Shown here: positions 1 to 15,119 of the stretch, in pieces
Numbering within the stretch: position 1 is the first letter of the stretch
Layout of the letters: each line of letters starts with the position of its first letter
Assembly: GCA_007922225.1 (NCBI GenBank)
Contig: ML679970.1
Location: 26,924,479 to 26,988,478, forward strand
Direction: 5' to 3'
Length of the DNA: 64,000 nt
Source of the DNA: Emydura subglobosa
Lineage: Eukaryota; Chordata; Testudines; Chelidae
Made by a program: the position numbers and the translations under genes
The notes under the pieces: generated by a model
The model's database searches: none
What the model was told of the DNA's origin: nothing
Seen by the model: only the letters and a program-made list of their open reading frames with translations

Positions 1-780
1 GAGGGGGAAAGAGGCTGGTGCTCTCATTTTGAGGGAGGTGGGAAGCTGAGGCTCCCAGCCTAGGGAGTGGGGGAAGTCCAGGCTCCTGGCCTGGGCAGGA
101 ACAATGGAGCCAGGGCATTACAGGGGGAAAATTCTAGCCACCCCTTTCCTATCACATCAGACATGGGGCCAGCCTGGGGTTGGGTGGGGTGAAAGCACCC
201 CCCTATGGCCAGGCTGGGGCTCACACCAGGAATCCTACTTGGGGACAGTCAATGGGGTCCTGTTTGTCAGGGAGTGCAGTCACAATCCCCCCTCCCGTCC
301 TGGCCTAGATCTTATGATCCTTTTACTCAGGGCTTGGGGAAAGTGTGACTCCAGGGGGACACCCCACCAGCCCCTGGGCTAGGCACCACAGGGGAGGGGG
401 CTGCAGTAGGACCAACCACCCATGGCAGGGAGATCAGGAACCCTCCCCCCCATGGTTCAGCAATGCCCACAGAGATCGCCCCATCTCTAGAGCACAGACA
501 CACCCCCCCGCAGCAATCTCCCCCTGCTTGTGTGGCCTGTCCCCCATGCTATTTATTCAGCCCCAAGGAGGCAAGAGAGGATTATGAGATGGGGGAGGGG
601 TGTGAACAGGAGGCATGGACTTGCCAGCTCCTTTCAGGGGTGGGGTGGGGTGGGGTGACGTGGGGTGGCGGCTGAGCAGGATAGAACTGAAGTCTGGGTT
701 GCTCCCTTGTTTTCCCCACCACCACCCATGCCCTCCTCCCAGCTCTGAGCGACCCTCCCCAGCAAAGACACAGAGGCAGA
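1..780. other. Intergenic sequence downstream of PRDX5
   Basis: No coding exon is recognisable on either strand; the short open frames are proline- and glycine-rich GC-skew artefacts. In the human order CCDC88B follows PRDX5, so the next gene is expected to the left of this window. A TTTATT at about 551-556 could be a distal poly(A) signal for a minus-strand transcript, without further support. Confidence 0.5.
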
Positions 781-794
781 GCTGGCAAGAGCCA

Positions 795-800
795 TTTATT
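795..800 (-). terminator. PRDX5: PRDX5 polyadenylation signal
   Basis: TTTATT on the plus strand reads AATAAA on the minus strand, about 235 bases after the PRDX5 stop codon. It fits a short 3' UTR ending near 780. Confidence 0.7.
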
Positions 801-1034
801 CCAGGTTGATACAGAGCACAGTGGGGGATGGGAGCGGTACAGCACCTTCAGGGAGGACACAAGTCCCAAGAGGCCAAAGCCAGCACAGCAGGAGCAGCTC
901 CCTCCCTCCCCCCCACAGGGGGAAGGCCATCATACCATGTGGGGAAAGGGTGCTGCACTGCCCCGCTCTGGGTGCTAGGGCATGGTGGGGAGGGGGAAAG
1001 AGCAGCAGCAGGAGGGACCCTGGCATCCTGGTGC

Positions 1035-4000
1035 TCAGAGCTGAGAGAGGATGTGGTTGGCCAGGCTGCAGGTCAGGCCTGTTCCATCCTCCTCCACATT
1101 GAGAGCCTTCACCACGCCATCTTCCAGCACCATGGAGAACCTGGGAGAGATGGGGGGTGTCAGTGCCAGGGTCCCCCCATGCCATCCTCCAGCACAGAAA
1201 ACTTGGGAGGGGTCAGGGTGAAAGCATAACTGGGGGCGTCCCCTCCCTTCCACTCCACTCCAGGGATTCCTTCTCTCCTCCCTCCACCCTGTCTTCCCCC
1301 ACCATGGAGAACCCAGGGAGGAGATGGGAGGTTTAGTGTGGGGACACAGCCAGGGCTCCCTCCCACATCTCCTAGCCCGCGGCCTCTATCATGGAGAAGG
1401 GAGAATTGGGGGTATGAGTGTGGGGATATAGCCAGGGGGGCTTTACCTCTCCCCAGGGCTTCCCACAGAGATGGAGAAGAGGACTCTGTTTCTTTCCCTT
1501 TCCTCTCCCCTCCATACCCAAGCCCACCCCCCGCCCCCGGCAAGGGGAACACTGCAGGGGCCCATAGTTGCAGCTGCAAGGGTGCATCCTCTCCCCTCTG
1601 AGCTCCCAACACTCATCCCCATGCTTATCGCTTGCCTGCACACACAGGGAACCCCAGCTTTCCCACTGGGGGTATCCCCGAGAGGCTACTGGGGCGTAGG
1701 GAGCCCACAGGGGCATCCCTTACCTTTTGCAGCGATTGGTCCCAAAGAGGTCACGCAGGGTCTCCTTGTCCAGCAGCAGCTCTGTAGCCTGGTGGAGAAA
1801 GGGAAAGCAAGGGAGGGGGGGTCAGATAAGCACCTCCAGGCAGAGGACACTGCCGCTCCCCAAACAGGCCTCTGGAGCTGCCTGGTCCTCAGATACCCTT
1901 TGACCCCAACCCAGATCCTGGTCTTGGTGTGAGGGAGGTGGAACTGGAGGGACAGAATCCTCCATGCCTCTAATGGGGGTGAGAGTCCCAGTGCCCCTCC
2001 CCATACCGTCCCAGAGCAGGAACACCCTCCTGGGGGGCTGGATCTGACAGTGCAGGTAGAGAAGGAGCAGGGAACAGGACAGGCACACGGTGGCAGGGGA
2101 AAGAGGACAGGCACAGGGGGTGGGGTGGGCCCTGAATCTGGCTGTGGAGCTGGTGAGGAGGAGAAGGGCCAGAGACTGGCACACAGATAGGTGGGCAGGG
2201 AGATGACAACTGAGAGTGGTCTAGGAGAATGATGCCCCAGCTGGTGCCTGAGGGTATGGATTGGGGGATGGGGGGGTTACCTTTCCAAAGGCTCCAGTGG
2301 GGTCAGCCAGCATCCGCACCTGGGGGGGAGAAAGGGAGAGGGTTAGGAAGCCAGCGGAGAGGAGCCTGTGAGGTAGACAAGGAGGTTAGCAAGGGCCACA
2401 CCCACTTCCAGGACTACACAACCCACAGATGATCCCTTGCATAACCAACAGCTCCTACCAGGAAGGGAAGTGCCTGCGCCTGCCTGGGTGAGTCACCCGC
2501 TGCCTGCGGGGCAGGGCTCCTGTAGCCTTGGGGTTAGGGTGCTACTGGGTGGGGGAGAAAAGAGACTCCTCCCCTCCCCCTGAGACTCAGCACAATAAAC
2601 CTCCATAAGGACACTGCCCAGGGCCTCGACCCCCTCTCGCTGGGTCCCCTAGTCCCTGCCCTGGGTCCCCTAGTCCCTCCCTCTACACTCCCCATTGCCA
2701 TGGTCCCTGGGACTCCCCACATTCCCCTTGGCTGGTGCCCCCACCTCCCGTCTGTGCTCCTCCTGGCCTGGGCGCCATAGCTCAACCCCCACATGTACTC
2801 CCCCTGCCTTGCCCCCCCTTCACTCCCCTTTGTCCTTGGCCATGTGGACCATGCCCCCTCACCCCCAGCTCCTCTTCCCCTGAGCCCCATGGACCTTGCC
2901 CCCTTCCCCCACACTCACCTTGCCCTGGGCCCCATGGGCCTTGCCCCACTCACTCATGACGAAGACGTCGTTCACGGCCAGGCAGGCGATCAGCTCCATG
3001 CCCTTGTCCTTCAGCGCCCCAGCCTGTTCCACATAGCCTGGCAGGTGGGTCTGAAGGGGGCAGGAAGAGCATTAGTCCCCTAGCATGGGGGGAGGGGCAT
3101 CAGACACCAGCCCAAGGACCCCCCCACCCAACCTGGCCCATGGCATCTGGGGAGAGAGTGGGGCAGCCCAGGGATGCGAGGACGGGCTGAGCTCACAAAT
3201 GGGTCCCTTTCCCATTCCACCCTGCGGCTCCCTTGGCCACAGGGATGGGATGGGGGGTGTGTGGGGGATGTTGTAGGAAACGAGTTCTGGGGAGCTGGGT
3301 GGGGGAGGGGACATTCTAGAATGGGGGGTGGGGTGCTCTAGAATAGGAGGTTGCAAAGGGTGGGCGAAGGGATGCTCTGGAGTAGGAGTGGGTTCCAGGG
3401 AAGGGGGGTGTCTGGGGAGGGGGGTGTTCTAAAATGGGTAGAGCAGTGGGGTGAGGAAAAGGGGGCACTGCAGGGGGTCTTCACCCCTCACCTTGGAGCA
3501 ACCAGGGGTGAAGGCACCAGGCACCCCAAAGAGAATCCCCTTCTTGCCCTTGAAGAGTGCAGCCACATCCACCTTGGTGCCAGGGTCCCCCTCGTACACT
3601 TCCACACTGGGCAGCTTGTCTCCGACCTGGGTGGCACAAGGGGTGAGAGCGGGTGGGAGGCCTAGCCAAGTCCCCTTCCACCCACCACCCAGGCAAGCCT
3701 ATGCCAGACCCCCCAGGGCCTCTCCCCTGCTACCCCCACTCTGGAATCCCAATGAGGCCGTTCCTCTTGCCCCAACTATAGCCCTCGCCCCAGCGCTGAC
3801 AGGGCATGACCAGAACAGATGGGTCTCTGAGCAGCTGAGGGCTAATGGGGGGAGTGTCTCCCTTCTCACCCACCCGGCCCGCTTCCTGCCTTGGAACCCC
3901 CCCAGACCCAGAAGGGGGCAAAGACAACCCTCCAGCTGACGCACAAAGCCTGAGATGAGCCTCTCCATGGCTGGGGGGCAGGACAACCCCGTGGGTACTT

Positions 4001-4900
4001 CCCAGTTATGTCTATGTGGGGGGTTTCTGTCACTCGTTTGGGGAAGGACAAAGTGCAAAGCCTCAGTGACTCAGCACCCCTGCTCTGGAGTTTCCAAACT
4101 AATTACTCAAGGTCATTACTCGCCTCCCCCACTTCCCTGCCCATCATCCCCACCCAATTCTGGGTGGCCATGAACCCCCCTTCACAACCAACCATCCTCC
4201 TTCCCCAGCCTGCTCCCCTACTCCCCCAATCCAGCTCCCAAAAGCCCAACCAGCCCCCCGCCTCCCCCCACCGACACCAACCCAGCTCACACCCACCCCT
4301 TCCCCCAGCCTCCTTCACAATCCAGCTCCCTGACCCCAACCCCCTCCTCCTGCTCCCATCTCACCCCATCACCTAGCTCCCCCTCTCTACAGCCTCCCTT
4401 CACCCCCCGACTCTAACTCCTCCCCCAACTCCACCCCTGCTGCCCCTCCCCCCCTTTCCTTAAACTCACCCCCCAACCAGCCCTTTCTACTCCCAACCTC
4501 CCCCCACCCACCCATGGGTTTGAAGGGATTTGGGAGCTCAGTGCCCCCTTGTTCTAGCCCCAGCCCGCTGGTTTCCCCCTCCCTTGTGAGGCCAGAGCCC
4601 TGGGGGGGGCCTTGCCGAGGGGGGGGTTGTGACCTTCCAAGCTTCAGGGATGTGGGAGCAGGGCCTCAGGCTTGCAGGGTCCCGGGGGGGAGGTGGCGGG
4701 GCCCAGCTGGGGGCTGATTTAAGGGGGCTCCCTGGGCTCGGACTCTCCAGCCCCCGGCCCGGTCTCACCTTAATGGGCGCCATGGCACCTGCTCGGGTTG
4801 CGAAGCTGCGGGCTCTGGGCTGGGAGCCGGGGAGGGACCCGGCCCGCCCCAGCCCTCGCCGGAACACCAGCCCCGCCACTCCCTGCCGCACGGTCCCCAT
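1035..4900 (-). CDS. PRDX5: Peroxiredoxin-5, 6 coding exons
   Basis: Thioredoxin-dependent atypical 2-Cys peroxidase of mitochondria, peroxisomes and cytosol that reduces H2O2, alkyl hydroperoxides and peroxynitrite. Coding exons in transcript order: 4900-4769, 3626-3492, 3050-2919, 2319-2281, 1788-1724, 1140-1035. All have GT-AG borders and consistent phases; the total is 202 aa (human 214). Exon 1 gives an arginine-rich mitochondrial presequence followed by MAPIK, the internal start used for the short form in human. Exon 2 ends with the peroxidatic-cysteine motif PGAFTPGCSK. Exon 3 holds IACLAVND, and the last exon holds the resolving cysteine in GLTCSLA and ends in the peroxisomal signal SQL. 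An in-frame ATG at 4927 would add nine residues. It diverges from TRMT112 across about 590 bases. The identity is secure; only the exact start is open. Confidence 0.96.
1124..1450 (-). repeat. Degenerate tandem copies of the PRDX5 exon 6 junction
   Basis: The acceptor and first codons of the last PRDX5 exon (FSMVLEDG on the minus strand) recur upstream in the intron as imperfect copies near 1185-1205, 1301-1345 and 1388-1447. The first copy keeps an AG and reads FSVLEDG. The other two have lost the acceptor AG. Confidence 0.6.
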
Positions 4901-5487
4901 AGAGACCGCCTGAACGACAGTTGCCATGGAAATAGCCTGGGGGCCCCTCGACCGGGAATGCTCATGCGCCGCAACCGAGACTCTTTTGCATAATATTTGC
5001 ATATCATTGGCGGCTCATTTGCATGGCAGATTGGCACATGGTTTACATACAGATTGCTTTTGATTGGCGGGGTGACACGGCAAGTGGTTTGCACGCTTAA
5101 TTTGCATACAATTAACATATCATTTACGATCAATTTGAGTGTTTTTCTCCTACCTTTTGCGCATATTTATTTCTGAAATTAAATATACACATGTGATTTG
5201 CATACTATTTGCATACGTTAACCTCCTAGTTTCGGGTCTTCTTTCCACCCCATCCGGAGGAAGGCACCTGGGGAGTAGCCGGGAGTCCGGAGAGCGGTGC
5301 CCTGTCTCCGGATCTTCCCGGAACCGTGAGATGTGGGTCCGTGTTTCCCTTTCAGCCGCCGGATCCTTTTAAGTAAGGCACATCCCATCCGGAAGTAGCG
5401 TGGGGGTGCGACTTGAACCGGAAGTAGATTCCCATCGCTTCCTCACCCCCCGCGTGTGGCGTGCGTGACACGTGACACCCCGCGAGG
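4901..5487. promoter_or_regulatory. Bidirectional PRDX5/TRMT112 promoter with octamer cluster
   Basis: The interval between the two divergent start codons has two parts. The PRDX5-proximal half (4980-5220) is unusually AT-rich for this window. It holds five perfect ATTTGCAT octamers at 4995, 5017, 5100, 5196 and 5207, all in one orientation, a near match TTTTGCAT at 4984, and two inverted CCAAT boxes (ATTGGCGG) at about 5006 and 5063. The TRMT112-proximal half is GC-rich with two CCGGAAGT ETS/GABP-type sites at 5389-5396 and 5418-5425. No TATA box is evident. Binding factors are inferred from motif knowledge only. Confidence 0.75.
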
Positions 5488-6886
5488 ATGAAGCTGCTGA
5501 CACACAACATGCTGACCTCGCACGTGCGGGGGGTGCGGCCCGGGGCGGGGTTTCCCCTCCGTATCCAGGTAACGGGGCTCCCCCGCACCCGGAGAGGGCC
5601 GAGCCCAGCGCTGGGTCGGGGTCCCCGGGCTGATTTCCTCCCCCATGGGGGTGATGCCTCCTGCCCCCGGGGGCCCCGCCCCGGCCGCGCCTAGCCCGAC
5701 TGACCCTCCCCCTCCTCCTCCTCCCCGCAGGCCACCGAAGTGAAAGTGAATAACGTGGACTTCAACCAGGAGTTCGTGGCGCGGATGATCCCCAAGGTGG
5801 AGTGGGGGGCCCTGGTGGAGGCTGCGGAGAGCGTGAGTATGGGGGGAGCCGGGGCTGGCCCCGCCCCCGTCCAGGCCAGGGGTGGGAGGAGCTTAGCAGG
5901 GGGGTGGAGCTCGCTTCGGTGCTGGGGTCCCTTGACATGGGGCTGTCATGGCGGGAGGTGGGCGCTGTGGATTGGCAGAGCAGCCTGGAGCCAGGGTTAG
6001 TTGGGTCTGGATCAGTCAGAGCAAAGCTTCTCTCCTGGGGCCAGCATTGTGACATTCAGCTCCCTCCCCCTTACAGCTGGGCCACCTGTCGGACCTGCCC
6101 CCCCAGCTGCCCCCTGAGTATGAGAGCAACGAGGACTTCCTGAGGAAGGTGCATCATGTGCTGCTGGAGGTGAGACACTGCAGCCTCCCCACACTTCCAC
6201 AGCCCTCCGCCGGCTCCCTGCGTGGTGCTGGGCACTGTCTCCCAGGCATCACCAACCCTTGGTTAAGGTTGTACGCAGGGGCCAATGATAACAAACACAA
6301 CTCCTTTCCTGGCCTAGACACTGGGGACTTACCAGCCACAGAGACACTGGGGATCCCCCAGGGTGGGGAATCTCTCTCTGTTGCTACCCTTGCTCCAAAT
6401 GCAGACACGGGCAGTGAGAGTATGCTGATTGGAGGGAGGAGAGATTCTCCCCCTGCCCCAGCTGCATGTAGGAATCCACTCTCAGGGGGCTGCTGAGAGT
6501 CTGGCAGGTGCTGTGGCACTGGGCTCACGGGATCTTCTATGAGTCTGGATTGGCTCATCCAGCCCTGTCTGCCAGCTGCTAAGAATTCCCTGATGGTGGG
6601 GATTTGTGATTGCAGCAAAATACCCCTGTCCCAAAATAAACAAACAAAGGGAGAAGGGAAGGCTGCTGCTCACTCTGGGGAAGTTCCACCCATCCCTGCT
6701 GATGGAGGGGCCTGTAGGGGGCAGAGGACCAGGGCATAGTCTGTCCCTCAGCTGCAGCTGACCTGTGTTTCCTTCCCTGCACAGGTGGAAGTGATGGAGG
6801 GTGTCCTGAAGTGCCCTGATTCTGGCCGGGAGTTCCCTATCACTAAGGGCATCCCCAACATGCTGCTGAGCGAAGAGGAGACGTGA
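5488..6886 (+). CDS. TRMT112: TRMT112 methyltransferase activator subunit, 4 exons
   Basis: Small obligate partner that stabilises several tRNA, rRNA and protein methyltransferases (family knowledge: ALKBH8, TRMT11, BUD23, METTL5, HEMK2). Exons are 5488-5568, 5731-5832, 6077-6169 and 6785-6886, all GT-AG and all in phase 0. They encode 125 aa, the same length as human. The protein starts [15 protein letters not shown], carries [10 protein letters not shown] in exon 2, and ends with [20 protein letters not shown] and the acidic tail EEET. The start is fixed by homology. It is head-to-head with PRDX5 and tail-to-tail with ESRRA. Nothing odd was seen. Confidence 0.97.
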
Positions 6887-7006
6887 AGGGCCTGGGTGGC
6901 CAAGATAGGACAGCCAGGGGGGTCCCTGGGCTGGGAGAGTGTGGCAGTGGGAGGGGGAGTTCCGCAGGGAGTAGAAGACATTCTGGGCTTGTTTGGTTTG
7001 TGTATA

Positions 7007-7012
7007 AATAAA
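7007..7012 (+). terminator. TRMT112: TRMT112 polyadenylation signal
   Basis: A canonical AATAAA lies 121 bases after the stop codon, giving a short 3' UTR. Confidence 0.85.
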
Positions 7013-7212
7013 GCTGTGAGGTGGAGCCTGGCGTGGGGGTGCATCATCAATTAACTGTGCCCCCTTCCCTGCTGGTGCCCTGGAATCTGCTATCCTAGCC
7101 TGGGCTCCTCCCACCCACAGTTCTGCTGGTGCCCTTTTGTTCTAGTCCGCTCCCCGTCCCTGGTTAGCCCTGCGTCCATCTGAGCATCTTCCTGCCCCAC
7201 CTTGCCCCATAG

Positions 7213-7368
7213 CAATGGTCTCCAAACTTCTTACTCTGTGCCCCCTTCCCCTTACTCCTGTCCTGTGAGGGCTGGTAATGGCCTGGCTGTGCCCCCCCCC
7301 CCCCCCCCCCCCCCCAGCCTTCCTCTGCATCCCCCTAGGGGGTGTGTCCCACAGTGTTGGGACCTCTG
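7213..7368. mobile_element. Short hAT-type non-autonomous element
   Basis: It begins CAATGGTCTCCAAACTT and ends GTGTTGGGACCTCTG, the hAT-type terminal pattern around CAGTGGTnCCCAAAC. Flanking 8-mers ccccatag and caccatac match at 6 of 8 positions, a decayed target duplication. A poly-C run fills the centre. It resembles the longer copy at 20292-20781 and lies between the converging TRMT112 and ESRRA 3' ends. Confidence 0.6.
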
Positions 7369-7594
7369 CACCATACGCAATTTCCTCTTGTACAGTTATT
7401 TGGCGTGCATGAGTACCCAGGAGCCCTAGCCCTGCGTGGGTCCCCCATTGGGCCAGGCACTGCTCCCACCCTCAAAACAAGATCAAGGCCTCTCCTGGGC
7501 CAGGTTCTGCACAAACACACAACACGACAACGCACTTGCTCTCTCTTAACTGCTAGCAAGGATGACTCTGGATACGGGCTGTAGATCGCCATGG

Positions 7595-7600
7595 TTTATT
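7595..7600 (-). terminator. ESRRA: Probable ESRRA polyadenylation signal
   Basis: TTTATT (AATAAA on the minus strand) lies about 1.76 kb after the ESRRA stop, next to AT-rich TATATAC sequence that contrasts with the GC-rich surroundings. An alternative signal lies at 8419-8424. The 3' UTR would contain the assembly gap. Confidence 0.5.
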
Positions 7601-8038
7601 CTGGTTCTGGAATATAGCTCTATGTATGTGTGTGTATAGCACCTATACACAAAATAGAGGTATTTATAGTATATACACATACATAATTTAATACAAACCC
7701 CCTCCATGTCACCCCACTTGTTCTGGAAATGGGGAGATGGAGGCTGCACCCCCCCCCCCCGAGGAGAGCAGAGATGAGGGGGGGTCATCCTGCAACAAAT
7801 ATACAGTTTGATATATTGCTATGTACATGTTTCTCAGCATCTTCACCCCCACCCCCCGGGGAAGAAGGGGGCTTATTGCTATGAGCAGCAGAAGGGCAAG
7901 GGGAAATTTGAGGGTGTGTGTGGAGGGGATACCAGCCTCTGTTCCCTTCCCTACGGACCCCCTGAATATGGCCAAGCCTGTGCAACCCCCTCTTACTATC
8001 TGTGCAGCTCCCCTATCCTAGTGCGGTGATCCTCCTCC

Positions 8039-8138
8039 NNNNNNNNNNNNNNNNNNNNNNNNNNNNNNNNNNNNNNNNNNNNNNNNNNNNNNNNNNNNNN
8101 NNNNNNNNNNNNNNNNNNNNNNNNNNNNNNNNNNNNNN
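8039..8138. other. Assembly gap of 100 N
   Basis: Exactly 100 Ns, the usual placeholder for a gap of unknown size. It falls in the predicted ESRRA 3' UTR, so no coding exon appears to be lost. Confidence 0.95.
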
Positions 8139-9355
8139 CCGCTTTCATCACCCCACTGGATTTTCCATTAAAAATCCCACTGGAAGTCCCTGGCTCCAGT
8201 GCCCTCCCCCATGTTTCAAGGCAAAGCATGGGTTTACCACACCTCGCATAAATCTAAATTCCCTTCCCAGGACAGATGAATAAACCCCCCTCATCCCCCC
8301 CTCTCCCAAGCCAGGAGAACAGCCCACGTTCTTCTGCCTGATTCAGGCTCCCAGGCTTTGCTCCCTGATTGAGGGGATCCCAACCTCCCCCTTGCCAAGT
8401 GCATACATAGTTTGTTCTTTTATTGCTTAAAGGGCTATTGTAATCCTCTCACCCCCACTCTGGGGCAGGGGGTGGGAGGCCTCAGGGATCCCCCATTTTG
8501 GGATTGGAGAGGTTATTCTCCCCCATACGTTCTCCCCTAAGCAGAGTTCAGGGACGAGGGGGCCACCTGCCGGGGTGGTGTCGCTATGATGGCCCCCCTC
8601 TTCAGTGAGAATCAGCTGCCCCTGCTGTTACCGCCCACCCCCCTCCAATGCCAAGCTACCTGCAGCCCCAGCACACAATGGCTGTTGGGCAAGCACATGT
8701 CAGCTGGGGGGGTCCCCTGCCCTGAGCCAGGGGCAAGCAGGGACCCCCCAGGCCAGGTCTGCATGTGGGGTTAACACCCCCCCCGCCATACAGCTTTGTG
8801 CTGTTCAGGTCCATTATGGCTTCCATGGGGGGCCCTGGTGCTTTCCCCCCTCCACTAAATCCTTCCCCCCAGCTAATAAGTTAGAATATGGCTTCCAGTG
8901 CATATGGGGGGCTGGGTCCGCCCGTCAGTCTGTCCCCTACCCCCACTGTCCCGTGTCTCCAGCATAACCATCCCCAGCCCTGTGGCCATGCTTCAGCCAC
9001 CTCCACATCAGTCCCCTCCCCACCTTCCACTGTCTGCCCTACTGTCCACATGCATTCCCCCCTGCTCCCGATCCCTCATCGTCCCCCAGCTGGAGCGTCT
9101 GTGTCTGTCCGTCCAGCACCTGTTGTCCCAGTGTCCGGGTGTCTGTCCTCATCCCCACTCCCCATCCATCCCTGCTCCTCCCCAGTGTGTCTTTCCCCTC
9201 CCCCTGGGTCAGTGTGTCCATCCCCATTCCTCCCTGTCCCCCTCTCCAGCATCTATGTGTCTGTCTCCTCTGCCCCAGGTCTGTCCGTCTGTCCCCAGGC
9301 CCCAGTCCATGCGTCTATTCCCCCCACATGGAGAGGAGGGGGACGAGGGGTTGTC

Positions 9356-12755
<3,400 letters not shown>

Positions 12756-13020
12756 GGTTGGGGTGGCCTGCAGGGAGCGACACATGTGGAAGAGGAGGTT
12801 GGGGGGGCAGTGAGAAAATTTCCCCCCATCCGGACTGGCCAATCCCTGCCCTTGACACCCCTCCCTACTGTGGGAGCTCCTTAGGGTTGAGTGCCCTGTA
12901 CTGCCATTCCAGATGCCTGGGTCCCTTTCCACGTCCTGGTCTCTCCACTGGGGGCCATGGAAAGCTGCAGAGGGGAGATTCAGTCCCATACGGCTTGCTC
13001 TGATGTCATAGCTGTGACCC

Positions 13021-13260
13021 CCCCCCCCCAGGGGGGGGCACCCCCCCCCGGGATCCCCCCCCCACACACACACACCTAGGGGCCTCTCTTCCCAGATGTT
13101 CAGCACTCTTCCTCCCCCTCCCAGTGCCAGCTCCAGTATCTCAGGGTTGGGCATGTGACAGGCTCAAGGTCACAAAGAGAGAGACTCTGATCACAGGCTG
13201 GGGGGGGGGGGGGGGGGGGGGAAGGGGGGGGGGTGTGTGTGGGCATGCAAAGTGGGGTCT
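13021..13260. repeat. Poly-C / poly-G low-complexity tracts
   Basis: Two homopolymer-rich stretches (C-rich 13021-13070, G-rich 13201-13235) lie in ESRRA intron 1. Similar tracts occur at 7293, 44670 and 49060. They are likely assembly-error sites as well as real features. Confidence 0.7.
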
Positions 13261-14953
13261 CTCTGCTGCCCAGAGCAGGTTCTGGGAGGGCAAAAGTTGG
13301 TATCAAAATAGCCTCAGCTCTGTGCTCTCCCCACACCTGGCGTGGGAATTAACCCCCTCCCCAGGGCTCAAGTCAACCCAAGCTGCAGGAGGCAGATAAG
13401 GGTCATGGCAGAGGGATTAGTCTGCAGGCCACAGCTCAGACAGCTCCCCACTCCCCAACACGCCCACCTCCACTCTCCAGTGCTCAGAGGGCCCCTGGGT
13501 CTCAGCCCCCTTTTCCCCCCGCTTGACTCAGTGCTGGGCTCTGGGGGAGTTTCTGGGTAGGGGGCCTCTGAAGAGTGGGGCCTCTGCTGGAACTGGGGGG
13601 ACAGGGGCATGGTTGAACTGCCTGGGCTCCCCACTTATGGACCCAGGAAGGGTACTCTTCAGATGGAGCCAATGAGATCAGGGAGGGGTCATAGCCCTAC
13701 AGGGCCGTACCCTCCCCTGCAAACACATATAGGCCAGCCCAGCACCCACATCCCTCCTCCCCCACACTAGGACTAACCTGGCAGCACTCCCAGCCCACAA
13801 GGAGGGGGCAGAAACAGGGATCAGGAATGGAACCCAGGTGTCCGGGATGGCATAGACTGGGTCAGGAATGAATGCTAGAGGCGACCTTTAGTCCAACTTG
13901 GGGGGGGGGGAGGAAGGGGAAATGTCCATGTGTGTTAGCCCCATGTCAGTGTATTCCCCCCGTGTCCATGCATGACATCCCAGTCCCTAGCGTTCCAGGC
14001 GTGTCGGCTGCGTCTGTTACTCTGTCTGTCCCCATGTTCCCGCCCCACCCCCCCAGCGACCTTTGTCCCCTTCCTGCGACGTCTTGTCTCTTTCCTAATG
14101 TCCCGCAGCATAGGGCCAGGGGTGTTACACAAGAGCAGGGGGAGGGGACGTGGGGCCTGGACCCTCCATCATGCCCCACTGTACTTACAAAAGACTGTCC
14201 TTTATCCTCCTACACTCCTCCCCTTCTGCAGCCCCCCAACCTCCATCCTTCCTCTGCATCCAACTATCCATGCACCCTCCTTCCCCCTGCACCCCTCCCC
14301 CCAGCTCCAGCCCAGCCCCAGGCCAACTCCCTGCACTGGGGTTAACCTGGAGCCCTAAGGCACTTCCAGCCCCTGGGGAGAAAGGGGGGAAACTGGCATG
14401 GGGACTGGGATCCAGACATCTGGGATAGCCACTGGGGGAAGACTGGGATTCCCCCCTCCATGCACCCCCATTTCACCCCACCTTTCCCACCCATCCACCC
14501 TCCTTCCCCCTGAATTCCATCCCCCACCCTCCTTTTACATACTACCCCAAACATGCATACATCCCCTCCCCCAGAACCTCCTTCCCTTCTGTAGCACAGA
14601 CATATATAGAAAAGTTGGTCAAACTTTCTCACCCCTCTCCCCAGGAGATGTAATGGATCACAGGAACCTGTGCCAGGAGGCACCCTGGTGCATATGGGAG
14701 GGGTGACACTGCATCTTGCTCCCAGTCCACGCGAGACCCAGTAAATGACATCATCCATCATCTAAATGGGGGGTTCCTGGCCCTAACATGTGCTGAGGGC
14801 AAGGGGGAAGGAGAACTCTGGATTCCTGGTGTTTGTGTGGGGGGGGGGGGGAGTTCCCCGGCCTCCCCATTCTATCCCAGCCTGGCCCACCCCTGTTGTT
14901 TCTATCCACCCGCTCTCCCCTTCAGGGTCAGGCCTTGGGCCAGTTCAGGACTG

Positions 14954-14966
14954 TGACCCTTGACCC
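14954..14966 (-). promoter_or_regulatory. Perfect DR1 nuclear-receptor element
   Basis: The minus strand reads GGGTCA A GGGTCA, two identical hexamers one base apart. DR1 is the classical site for PPAR-RXR, HNF4 and related receptors, and ERRs can use it. It lies in the presumed first intron of ESRRA, about 720 bases past the candidate exon 1 donor. Confidence 0.5.
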
Positions 14967-15119
14967 TGGAGGATTCTGGCTTGACTGGTCATGGTGCCCT
15001 TAGCATAGGGGGCAGGGGCAGTTTGACACCTGTCATTCCCCTCCCCCCTTCCAGTTACTCCAAACACACACTGGCAGGCTGGACAGGGCGCTCACCAGGC
15101 CCTGGGCAGCAGGGGGGCA

